Source: Pelobacter seleniigenes DSM 18267
Lineage (GTDB): Bacteria; Desulfobacterota; Desulfuromonadia; Desulfuromonadales; Geopsychrobacteraceae
Reading direction: 5' to 3'
Assembly (NCBI RefSeq): GCF_000711225.1
Contig: NZ_JOMG01000002.1
Coordinates: 1,066,501 to 1,130,500 of the forward strand
DNA length: 64,000 bases
Shown here: piece after piece, positions 56,436 through 64,000 of the stretch
Position numbering within the stretch: position 1 is the first letter of the stretch
Layout of the letters: every line of letters begins with the position of its first letter
Notes under the pieces: generated by a model
What the model was told of the DNA's origin: nothing
The model's database searches: none
What the model saw: the letters and a program-made list of their open reading frames with translations, nothing else
Made by a program: the position numbers and the translations under genes

Positions 56436-57113
56436 CGTTGTCCCAACAATTGCCCTTGCGGCTCATGCTACAACGCATGCCGTGCTTGGTCAGCAGCTTC
56501 TGAAAGTCGCCGCTGGCATACTGTGAGCCGCGATCAGAATGAAAAGATGACACCTGAGGACGGTCTGCGCCTTTGCACCGCCATCGTCAGGGCATTCATA
56601 ACCAACTGCCGGGTCATCTGTTTATGCATGGCCCAGCCCACAACCAACCTGGAAAAACAGGTCGATGACCACCGCCAAGTAAAGCCAGCCCTCACAGGTC
56701 CAGATGTAGGTGATGTCGCCCGCATAGACCTGGTTCGGTGCTTCTGGTGAGAAGTTCCGATCCAGCAGGTTCGGTGCGACGGGCAAATTATGCTCCGAGT
56801 TGGTGGTCGCCTTAAAGCGTCGCTTGGTTTTCGCGCGTAGGCCATCTTCTCGCATCAAACGGGCAACACGATTTTCGCTGCAGGATTCCCCCTGCGTTTT
56901 GAGTTCCCGATAAACACGGGGGCTGCCGTATGATTTATCGCTGTCGCGATGGATCGTCCGGATCTTCTGGCGCAGTCTGTTGTTGGCTTGTTGCCGCTTG
57001 GACTCAGGCTTTTTCAGCCAAGCATAATAGCCACTGCGAGAGACTGACAGAACATCACACATAACCGCGATAGGAAATTCCCCTTGATGCTGCTGCATAA
57101 ACTGGAAGATCAC
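56436..57113 (-). pseudogene. IS3 orfB, 5' exon, with two frameshifts
   Basis: The N-terminal part of the transposase. It includes RGYYAW-like, [11 protein letters not shown] and the DDE-domain start [11 protein letters not shown]. Two extra bases break the frame: a T too many in the run at 56653-56657 (the protein should read [10 protein letters not shown]) and another at 56542-56545 (should read [10 protein letters not shown]). It starts at GTG, overlapping the orfA stop. Confidence 0.85.
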
Positions 57114-57354
57114 TTCGGGTCGTTGGAGAAGATGGCCATTGCTTTTTTTAGGATGTCGCGCTCCATTTGCAATCGTTGGTTTTCACGCTTGAGACGACTA
57201 AGTTCATCCGCTTCGGAGGCTTGCTTTCCTTTGCCTGGAAAGGCCTCCATGGGATTCTCGCTGTACTGCTGAAGCCATTTATACAGCGTGTTGGAGTGGA
57301 TCTCCAGATCTCTGGCCACCTCAGTCACAGAATGGTCACTGTCGGCTATCATTC
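57110..57354 (-). pseudogene. IS3 orfA, 5'-truncated
   Basis: About 80 residues of OrfA, from RMIADSDHSVTEVARDL through the leucine-zipper region ([18 protein letters not shown]) to the stop. The first 15 to 20 residues and the left terminal repeat are missing: upstream sequence departs from the IS near 57355. An ATG at 57412 keeps an open frame but is not from the IS. Confidence 0.82.
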
Positions 57355-57380
57355 TTGTTGGGTCATCATGATTGTAATTG

Positions 57381-59492
57381 CTAGCCAGCTTTCCTTGATC
57401 GTTGTTTTTCATCCATAAAAGACAAATGCAGCAGAGCCAACTTATCTTCCTCAGCCCCCAACTTTAGCCGCCACCTCTTTTCCATAAAGCCCAACATTCT
57501 CAAGCCTCGCTCCCTAATACTCTGCGGCGTCCAATCTTTGTTCTTCGCTACTTCCAACTCAGAATAGGACCCATTTTCGTACCCTGCACCTGTCAATTTA
57601 TCTCCGGAACACCTCTCTGCATTCTTCTTGTCTGGAAACGGTATGTTTTGCAGGCTGGAATTAATACTGGACGACAGCGCTAAAAGATTGCCGAGAGATC
57701 CAAGCAAACATCTTTTTTCTTTTTTTGAATATCCTTTAAATTTCTGTGACCAGTATTTGTCGGTTGCGGTCTGGGGGTAGATATGTTCGATTGAAACGTT
57801 ATCTTTTGGATTCCTCACGAAGTTGCTCCACCCCAGCTTCGCCTTCCCCCTAGATTTCCTAAGCTCCTCTTCGTATTCAAAGAGAAAATACTTCAAGTCA
57901 TTCCAGGCATAAAAACCATCACCATCCGATTTAAATTTTTTCGATATAAAATCGTCAAAAGAACTTACGGCCAAAACATCATCGTCCTCAAATGCCCATT
58001 CCAGGGACTCAATGAGTTCCTGCGTTACCTGCCCAAGCGATTTTTCACCCAGGTAGACCCCCCTTGCTGATCGGTAGAAGTGACTACTCCCATAATTTGC
58101 TTGAGTGCGGCACATGCGAAAACAGATGAAAATAAACCTCTCAATTTCGTTCAGAAGTTGGAGCCTATCCGAGTCCCCGGGCTTCGACTGAATCAGCGCT
58201 GCCATTATCAAGGGCCTAAAGTAGGCAATCTTAACGCGATTAATACGGTCCATCGCCACTTGTTCTTCACTAGTGAGATCATTACTTTCTGCCGGGAAAA
58301 AAGTAGAATACCATACCTTGGAGGAAGCCTTCAGGCTATCTACATATGCGCAAATTTCATTAATAGACCGTTTTGAGCGAATGTTATTGCTAACCTCTGT
58401 CTCTACGGCCTCGTCATCTTCAAAATCTACGTCATCAATCAGTTCCTCAACGTGGTCAACATGACTAACACTGACTTCTAGTTTCTCGTATATCCTTTTG
58501 GGCGAAAAGTAGTCGTCCAAAAGGTAGCGAATATAATCATTCCCTTTAACTCGACTGTACTTGAAGTACATAATCCAATGCGCTCTAAGAAACTCATCAT
58601 CATTTAGTGGGGATTTTTTATTCCGTCCAAGTTGGTTGTAGATCTCACCCCATGTTTCATTAATCTTGATTCTAGTCGACTCTTTAACGTCTTCAGCCAC
58701 TTCATTTGGTGGATAAAGTGTTGTTAGATAAATAAGTCTGTTTTTTAGCAACTCCAAATCAGAAAGTTTCTTCCCCCTGTTATTCATAGTCTCGAAGGCA
58801 ACGAAAACATCGAAATTGTCATCTATTTCATAGAGATTAAATAGAAATCTCTGTGTCAATTTCTCGTAGATTATTTCGAGGGCACCTAGTCCGTTCTTAG
58901 CAACGTATGTGGCTATATTATCTGCAAAGAACTTTTTCGCATTTTCCAAATTGAGGGTATAAAAAGTTTCGCCAAGAGTCCCCTCATTGGGTTCATCAAA
59001 AATGCGGTGCCGCAAGAACTTGAAGGATGGGTTGTCTACTTCATAGCCAAACTTATATGTATTAATTGTGCGGTGCTTTGGTTCATCGATGACTATATAT
59101 TTTTCAATTATCTCATCGATGCCATAGGCCCCAAGATAGATATCTCTCTTGTTCATACCCTTATGATCGGGGTGCCTGCTTACCGCATCAATGAGACATT
59201 GTAGGAAGATGGACACCGTGGTAACGCGTTGCTGCCCATCAACGATAAAGAACGGCGTATATTTTCTACCTTCGATCAACCACTTCTCTTCATGCCAACA
59301 TGACCAAACATCTTCTGGCACTTTTTTTATTGATAGGACACCAGTGTAGTGCGACCGATGTTTATCGAGGCTCACCAAATCTTCCCAGAACTCTATGAGT
59401 TGTTTTTCACCCCACGCATAACCTCGTTGGTAATCTGGGATTCTGAATATTCTCTTATTGAAGACGTCGTCTAGCGACTGTAGCTCTTTCAT
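57381..59492 (-). CDS. DUF262/DUF1524 (GmrSD-like) protein
   Basis: A 703-residue protein with an N-terminal DUF262 domain (IPDYQRGYAW near residue 19; FIVDGQQRVTT near 85) and a C-terminal DUF1524 HNH-type nuclease region (SIEHIYPQT near 580). This layout is shared with type IV restriction enzymes such as GmrSD and with other antiphage nucleases. The IVDGQQR segment is a nucleotidase/NTPase-like motif. Its ATG overlaps the hsdM stop (ATGA), so it is coupled to hsdM, where an hsdS would normally lie. The stop is only 27 bases from the truncated IS3 end; the C terminus may be affected. Confidence 0.88.
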   Translation of the reverse strand: MKELQSLDDVFNKRIFRIPDYQRGYAWGEKQLIEFWEDLVSLDKHRSHYTGVLSIKKVPEDVWSCWHEEKWLIEGRKYTPFFIVDGQQRVTTVSIFLQCLIDAVSRHPDHKGMNKRDIYLGAYGIDEIIEKYIVIDEPKHRTINTYKFGYEVDNPSFKFLRHRIFDEPNEGTLGETFYTLNLENAKKFFADNIATYVAKNGLGALEIIYEKLTQRFLFNLYEIDDNFDVFVAFETMNNRGKKLSDLELLKNRLIYLTTLYPPNEVAEDVKESTRIKINETWGEIYNQLGRNKKSPLNDDEFLRAHWIMYFKYSRVKGNDYIRYLLDDYFSPKRIYEKLEVSVSHVDHVEELIDDVDFEDDEAVETEVSNNIRSKRSINEICAYVDSLKASSKVWYSTFFPAESNDLTSEEQVAMDRINRVKIAYFRPLIMAALIQSKPGDSDRLQLLNEIERFIFICFRMCRTQANYGSSHFYRSARGVYLGEKSLGQVTQELIESLEWAFEDDDVLAVSSFDDFISKKFKSDGDGFYAWNDLKYFLFEYEEELRKSRGKAKLGWSNFVRNPKDNVSIEHIYPQTATDKYWSQKFKGYSKKEKRCLLGSLGNLLALSSSINSSLQNIPFPDKKNAERCSGDKLTGAGYENGSYSELEVAKNKDWTPQSIRERGLRMLGFMEKRWRLKLGAEEDKLALLHLSFMDEKQRSRKAG

Positions 59493-60960
59493 GAGATAAA
59501 CCCGTTCAATATCGTTTTAAATTTTTCTTCCGCCACAAGGCTCTCTTGCCAGGCCTGCTTCAGATCGGCCATCGCCTCTTCAACGCTCGGCAGGTCGTCC
59601 TCAATGATCTTCTCAACGTAAAGCGGGATGTTGAGGTTGAAATCGTTCTCCTTCAGTTCATCCATGCTGGCGACCTTGACGTAGTTCTCAACGTCGGCGT
59701 AATTCCGGTACCAGGTGAAGATCTGCTGCACATGCTCCGGTTCGAGATAGTTTTGCGCCCGACCCACCCAGATCTGCTCAGAGGCATCGATGAAGAGAAC
59801 TTTCCGCTTTTTCTCCGGCTCCTTGTTCTGCTTAAAGACCATGACGCAGGCGGCGAGCTGACTTCCATAGAAGACATTTGGACCAAGACCGATGACGGCC
59901 TCAAGCAGATCCATCTCCAGCAGAGCTTGCCTGATCTTTCCTTCGGCCCCCTTTCGGAACAACGCTCCGTGCGGCAACACGACCGCCATCCGGCCCGTAC
60001 TATTCATCGACTTGACCATGTGCTGCACCCAGGCCATGTCGCCGTTCCCCTGAGGCGGCACACCGGCAATGTTCCGACCATAGGGGTCGTTGACCCCCAG
60101 TTTTTGAGCGAGAACGGGGGATTGGCAATGACACAATCGAAGGTCTTCAAGCCGTCCGCCTCAAAGAAGGCCGGATTTCGCAGGGTATCACCACGAACGA
60201 TTTGAAAGTCCTCGATCCCATGCAGGAACATATTCATCCGGGCAATTGCGCTGGAAGTCAGGTTCTTCTCCTGGCCAAACAGTTTGAGTGTCCGGTAATC
60301 CTCTTTGTTGTCCTTGAGATGACCGGCACACTCCAACAGCATACCGCCTGTACCACAAGCTGGATCGTAGATCGTTTCGCCCTCATGCGGGTCGAGAATC
60401 AGGCCAAGCAGATGGACAACCGAACGCGGCGTGTAAAACTCGCCCGCCTTTTTGTTGGTCAAATCAGCGAAGTGCTTGATGAGGTACTCGTAGGCATTGC
60501 CGAGCATGTCGGGATCGACATTCTCGTTGCCCAGCGTATACTGAGAGAAGTGTTCGATAAGATCGATCAGCAACCGATCCGAGAGCTTGTTCTTGTTGCT
60601 CCATTGAGCGTCACCGAAGATTCCATAGAGATATTGCTGGTTGGCCTGCTCGATGCCACGCAATGCATGCTCGATCGCCTGGCCAACATTGACGGTCTTC
60701 TCCCGCACATCTTGCCAGTGACAATCCTCCGGGATCTCAAAGCGATGCATCTCCGGCAGAGAGGCATATTCGACGTCACCTCCTGATTCCGCAAGCGCGA
60801 CTCGATATTCCTCGTCGTAAACATCAGAGATCCGCTTGAAGAACAATAGCGGGAAGATATAGACCTTGAAGTCAGATGCATCAACTGGACCTTTTAAAAT
60901 CCACGCGGCTTTCGACAAATATTGCTCTAGTTGGGAGAGTGTTACTTTTCTAATTGTCAT
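59489..60960 (-). pseudogene. hsdM: type I restriction methyltransferase hsdM, frameshifted
   Basis: An N6-adenine methyltransferase of the type I HsdM family. The first part (60960 down to about 60098) holds the HsdM N-domain (ISDVYDEEYR), DPACGTGGMLLE and the catalytic NPPFS. At the C5 run 60094-60098 (G5 on the coding strand) the frame shifts by one deleted base; the rest (NDPYGRNIAG onward, DMAWVQHM, VLPHGALFRKGAEG) continues in another frame to 59489. Restoring one G gives an unbroken HsdM of about 490 residues. No hsdS or hsdR is visible, unless hsdR is outside the window. Confidence 0.85.
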
Positions 60961-61083
60961 TTCTTTCCTTCAATGTATTTCTTGAGCAGTATCACTTAAA
61001 CGTCTAATTTCGTTATTTTTAAAAGCGATTTTGATTTGTATTTTTACTGGCAACCTTGGAATAACAATTTAAACCCGGCTATT

Positions 61084-62070
61084 TCATGGGACCAGGCAGA
61101 GGATTGGTTGCTCTTTTTCACTCTCTAACCTTTTTATAAAATCTCTGCCTGAAATGCCCTTTTTGATCAAGGTATCTATCAGCATTGGCCTCGTCTGTGC
61201 GGCTTCTTGAGCATCTCTTAGACTTGCAATCAATGGTGTGGTCCGCTCCAAATTTTCTCTTAGCGCATGGTCTGTGTTGGCTGCCTCTTTCAGATCTGGT
61301 CCCTCCTCTTTCACAAATTTCTTTGCTAGAGTAATGGGTGATAAGGGATCAAACAACGCGTTGTATTTATCAGCAATTAAACAAGAGACCTCTTGTGCAG
61401 CAGACAGCTCATCGGCCAACATAAGACATTTAACGCGAGCGGAATTACATCCGGCGTATAACTGAACGAGAGGCAGAAATGCTCGATTATTGAATTGCGG
61501 TAAGGATAATTGGTACTCAACCTCCCCGCGGTAAAAGGCGGCTTCTTCTGCCAAGGAATGAGAAAGCCTTATCCATTCGGTTCTCGGGCTAGAGAAGGAA
61601 CTCGCTATTTCAGCTTCGTCAAATAGTGAAACAGCGCGGGATTGATGTTCTCTCAAACTGCGTGCTTCAAGGTCTCGAAACTGCTGATTCATAGTGTTGG
61701 CCAGATCGTCAATCTGTGACTGCATTTGATTAAATCGGCCAACCATGACCTTGAAACCAACAACGCTAACTCCTATACCGACGAGGGTCGCGCCGAGGCT
61801 TGCATACTGCAGAATCTGCATAGTCACCATCATCTTCTGAAGCACTGTCAATTGTATATTTGCACCAACGGAAGAGACTGTAGATAGCGGAGCAAAGGGA
61901 ATGTTGATGGCACTGCCAACAACTTTTTGTGCTAACCCAGTCTCCTGAACATGGGCGACAATTCGGCCGCTGCTCGCATCTTTTATCAGAGTGCCGACAC
62001 GATTTAGACTATGATTTGCAATACCAGCGGCAAATTCATTCGGAACATAAAATGGGATAGGTCCTGTCAC
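61084..62070 (-). CDS. unrecognised membrane protein (328 aa)
   Basis: I do not recognise this protein. Of its 328 residues, a probable membrane-embedded region lies at about 80-107 (QILQYASLGATLVGIGVSVV), flanked by an amphipathic N-terminal part and a long helical C-terminal half. The coiled-coil-like segment FNQMQSQIDDLANTMNQQFRDLEARS follows the membrane part. It starts at GTG, overlapping the stop of the upstream gene (GTGA), so the two are a pair. A weak hydrophobic N-terminal half may also insert. Confidence 0.7.
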   Translation of the reverse strand: MTGPIPFYVPNEFAAGIANHSLNRVGTLIKDASSGRIVAHVQETGLAQKVVGSAINIPFAPLSTVSSVGANIQLTVLQKMMVTMQILQYASLGATLVGIGVSVVGFKVMVGRFNQMQSQIDDLANTMNQQFRDLEARSLREHQSRAVSLFDEAEIASSFSSPRTEWIRLSHSLAEEAAFYRGEVEYQLSLPQFNNRAFLPLVQLYAGCNSARVKCLMLADELSAAQEVSCLIADKYNALFDPLSPITLAKKFVKEEGPDLKEAANTDHALRENLERTTPLIASLRDAQEAAQTRPMLIDTLIKKGISGRDFIKRLESEKEQPILCLVP

Positions 62071-62834
62071 GCAGTTATCTCCCTTATAATGCCATTACAG
62101 GTTTGAAAAATAACATTCTGTAACTGATCACATAGACAGGATTTACTGTTATCAGGATCACTAAGAACTGTCTCATAGATCAACTTATGTAATTTCTCGC
62201 GATATCGCTTGATGGCGCGCTTTTTTACGCCTCTCATCCTGACTCCACCAATAGAAACTGATATCGCAATAATGGATAAACCGGTCAGCAAGACCGGGAA
62301 GCTAACTGTCGTTATCCCTAACAAGCCCATCACCCCCCCTGTAGAGACAACAGCAGTAGACGCGACAGTGGGTATAACAGCAAGACCAATCACACTTAAG
62401 GTCGTAGCAGAAAAGGCATCCAATATGTAACCGCCGTTATATGGATTCTCAATATCTCCTACATTATTTGCTTGCTCTATAGCAACATCCTTAATTAACA
62501 GTAACTCAGCCTGTGCCTCACGCATCAGATAACTACTTTCCTGTAAGGCCCAGCTCTCATACATAGGTCGTATAATCTCGTTTGTAATCTTTTTAATCCT
62601 GAAGGTTCCTTCAAGCAAACTCAACTTATCCAACTCCTTGTCCATTGCATTCAATAGGGTGGAAAGCTCCCGCCGTAAATGCATTTCGACTTGAGTGGAA
62701 TGCTTATCTTTCCAATCTAGTATCTGGCGACGTATGCTGAGATTTAAAAGGTTCTGCTCTGGAGATGGAACTCTTCTGTTCTCTTTTTCAAGATGACCAG
62801 TGAGGCTCTTATTCTGCTTTTTTTTCCAGAACAT
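62067..62834 (-). CDS. unrecognised two-helix membrane protein (255 aa)
   Basis: I do not recognise this protein. It has 255 residues. The N-terminal 130 residues are helical and charged (heptad-like RRELSTLLNAMDKELDKL). Next comes a glycine/valine-rich stretch from about 135 to 200 with two or three membrane helices (TTLSVIGLAVIPTVAS; LLGITTVSFPVLLTGLSIIAISVSI), then a basic segment (RMRGVKKRAIKRYREK) and a soluble tail. Its ATG has AGGGAAG before it. It is coupled to the 328-aa gene; the layout suits a membrane-acting effector pair, but that is inference. Confidence 0.7.
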   Translation of the reverse strand: MFWKKKQNKSLTGHLEKENRRVPSPEQNLLNLSIRRQILDWKDKHSTQVEMHLRRELSTLLNAMDKELDKLSLLEGTFRIKKITNEIIRPMYESWALQESSYLMREAQAELLLIKDVAIEQANNVGDIENPYNGGYILDAFSATTLSVIGLAVIPTVASTAVVSTGGVMGLLGITTVSFPVLLTGLSIIAISVSIGGVRMRGVKKRAIKRYREKLHKLIYETVLSDPDNSKSCLCDQLQNVIFQTCNGIIREITA

Positions 62835-62886
62835 TTATAAGCTTCCCTTTGCTACGTCATATCCATCGCCGAGCGACAAGGGTATT

Positions 62887-64000
62887 TCAGTTAACCGGCT
62901 GGACAAACAGGCCTTCCATTTCTTCAGCAGTCACTGCCTGAGGAGTAACCACCGCATCTTTCAATGTCATTTTCTTCTGCAACAATCTGTCTAGATTGAC
63001 ATCAAAAGAAGTCAGTGTTGGGTGATGCAACGCAGGTAGATAAATATTTACGTCCTTCTTTTGACCAATTCGGTAGACACGATCTGTTGCTTGGGCTTCT
63101 TTGGCAGGGTTCCAATGTCGCTCTAGGTGGATAACGTTATTGGCTCCGACTACCGTCAAACCGACACCAGCAGCGACCGGAGACATGATAATAATTGCAA
63201 ATCCTGCTTGGCTTTCGAAATTCTCGATAATTCCCTTGCGTGTAAGCGAATCCTTTTTACTGGCTACTGCTTTGGTGTCACCGTTGATGATGTTGACTTT
63301 GACTGCAAAAATTTGCTCAAACCAAATCTTCAAAAACCTTTGCAGTTTCTTGGTCATCACAAAAATAATAACTTTTTCCTGTCGCCGTCTGATCATTTCC
63401 AACATTGCAACCAGGTTTTCCAATTTGGCTGAACGACAGAGGATACTCATCGCTTCTTTGCTGGTTTTGGAAAACAACCCTTGTTCATCGCTTAGACTGG
63501 GGTGCAATGAAGTTTCTCTGAGCCGCATTAGTGCACCAAGCGCTTGACCACGTCCCTGACTTGCTTGTCGTTCGCTATTGTAGCTCTCTATAATTTCATC
63601 GTATTTTGCTAGTTGCTGGGATTGCATCTGGCTGGCAATCTCTGGCAAATAGGACCAATTATCCTGAGAATCAACTGGCACACCGGTGTAAATTCTCTTG
63701 GCAGGCAAACCTTTTAAGTTGTCTTCTTTAAGACGTCTCAACATGAATTTGCCGACATTCAGCCGCAGTTGTTGACCAACCTCCAACCGAACTTTTGCCT
63801 GCTCTTCGACAGAGGCCTGGTTGATTGGTCGAACGTATTGGTCTCGAAACTGCGCCCAGGTTCCTAGCAACCCCGGCTGAGCCGTATCCATCAAACACCA
63901 AAAATCGGCTAAACTGTTCTCCACTGGGGTTCCAGTCGCCAACAATTTGAAATGTGCTTTAAGACCTTTGGCGGCACGAGTTTGAAGGGTATTGGGATTC
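62887..64000 (-). CDS. SNF2-family DNA helicase, C-terminal part (partial)
   Basis: At least 371 residues, open through the right edge of the window, so the N-terminal half is missing. Visible motifs are ATGTPVENSLADF (SNF2 motif III), the GFAIIIMSPVAAGVGLTVV segment (motif V) and HWNPAKEAQATDRVYRIGQ (motif VI). It belongs to the SNF2/RapA-like translocases that are common in defence islands. It lies 52 bases from the membrane-protein pair on the same strand, so they may be one operon. Confidence 0.9.
   Translation of the reverse strand, partial: NPNTLQTRAAKGLKAHFKLLATGTPVENSLADFWCLMDTAQPGLLGTWAQFRDQYVRPINQASVEEQAKVRLEVGQQLRLNVGKFMLRRLKEDNLKGLPAKRIYTGVPVDSQDNWSYLPEIASQMQSQQLAKYDEIIESYNSERQASQGRGQALGALMRLRETSLHPSLSDEQGLFSKTSKEAMSILCRSAKLENLVAMLEMIRRRQEKVIIFVMTKKLQRFLKIWFEQIFAVKVNIINGDTKAVASKKDSLTRKGIIENFESQAGFAIIIMSPVAAGVGLTVVGANNVIHLERHWNPAKEAQATDRVYRIGQKKDVNIYLPALHHPTLTSFDVNLDRLLQKKMTLKDAVVTPQAVTAEEMEGLFVQPVN

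Larger units (their letters stand above)
54374..57355 (-). mobile_element. IS3-family element, left end truncated, split by a group II intron
   Basis: The right terminal repeat is visible as TGACGTTCCCCCGG at 54374, extending to about 54405. The transposase orfA is cut at its start, with similarity ending near 57355 instead of at a left terminal repeat. orfB carries two frameshifts and a group II intron. The element is therefore dead. Its gene order (orfA, orfB with GTGA overlap) and the [13 protein letters not shown] and SLKQEL motifs assign it to the IS3 family. Confidence 0.88.

Noticed and set aside
57355-57412. Complete IS3 orfA starting at 57412
   Set aside because: The first 19 or so residues do not resemble OrfA; the open frame there is flanking sequence.
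41584-64000. Right attachment site (repeat of the selC 3' end)
   Set aside because: No second copy of CTACCTCCGCCA was found by eye in the window.
1-64000. CRISPR array
   Set aside because: No evenly spaced short direct repeats and no cas genes; the repeats at 20.7 and 25.4-26.0 kb are palindromic elements.

Overview
The window looks like a chromosome segment of an anaerobic, metal- or sulfur-respiring member of the Desulfuromonadales/Geobacter relatives (Desulfobacterota). This is inferred from an octaheme tetrathionate-reductase-type cytochrome with a DUF3373 outer membrane protein and a small cytochrome c, several diguanylate cyclases, a molybdenum-cofactor cluster next to a selenocysteine tRNA, and intergenic REP-like elements. 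The assignment rests on gene content only.

Bases 1-41,600 are core-like. They hold a DUF1127 protein, a LysE/RhtB exporter and pyrC, followed by two near-duplicate Cache-GGDEF cyclases with a coupled NTF2-like gene. A divergent ugp locus follows (ugpB-ugpA-ugpE plus a glycerol-1-phosphate dehydrogenase on the minus strand, ugpC on the plus strand), then a dppABCDF dipeptide importer. Next come a MASE3 membrane protein with a CXXC tail, a third diguanylate cyclase, a DUF748/AsmA-like protein with an M23 peptidase, and a 600-bp stretch packed with repeats. After that are yitT, uvrB, a probable omptin, a GFA protein, trkA/trkH, the cytochrome c/DUF3373/octaheme cluster, moaA-MOSC-SLC13-moeA, and selC (tRNA-Sec).

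Bases 41,600-64,000 are a genomic island. A tyrosine recombinase lies just after selC, a classic integration site, and from there the content is defence-like and mobile. (a) A very AT-rich operon encodes a PP2C phosphatase, a Ser/Thr kinase and an unrecognised 389-aa protein; a gene converging on it encodes a probable PD-(D/E)XK nuclease with an inserted winged helix. (b) A tight operon encodes an Eco57I-like DNA methyltransferase, a DEAD/DEAH helicase and a GIY-YIG nuclease. (c) An unrecognised 506-aa protein stands alone. (d) A 5'-truncated IS3-family element has its transposase gene split by a group II intron. (e) A DUF262/DUF1524 (GmrSD-like) protein is coupled to a frameshifted type I hsdM with no hsdS in view. 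(f) Two unrecognised coupled membrane-protein genes follow. (g) The C-terminal part of a SNF2-family helicase runs off the right edge. The far end of the island is not visible.

The most promising candidates for something undescribed are the kinase/phosphatase/389-aa/nuclease block (42.7-46.2 kb), the methyltransferase-helicase-GIY-YIG operon (46.4-52.4 kb) and the membrane-protein pair (61.1-62.8 kb).
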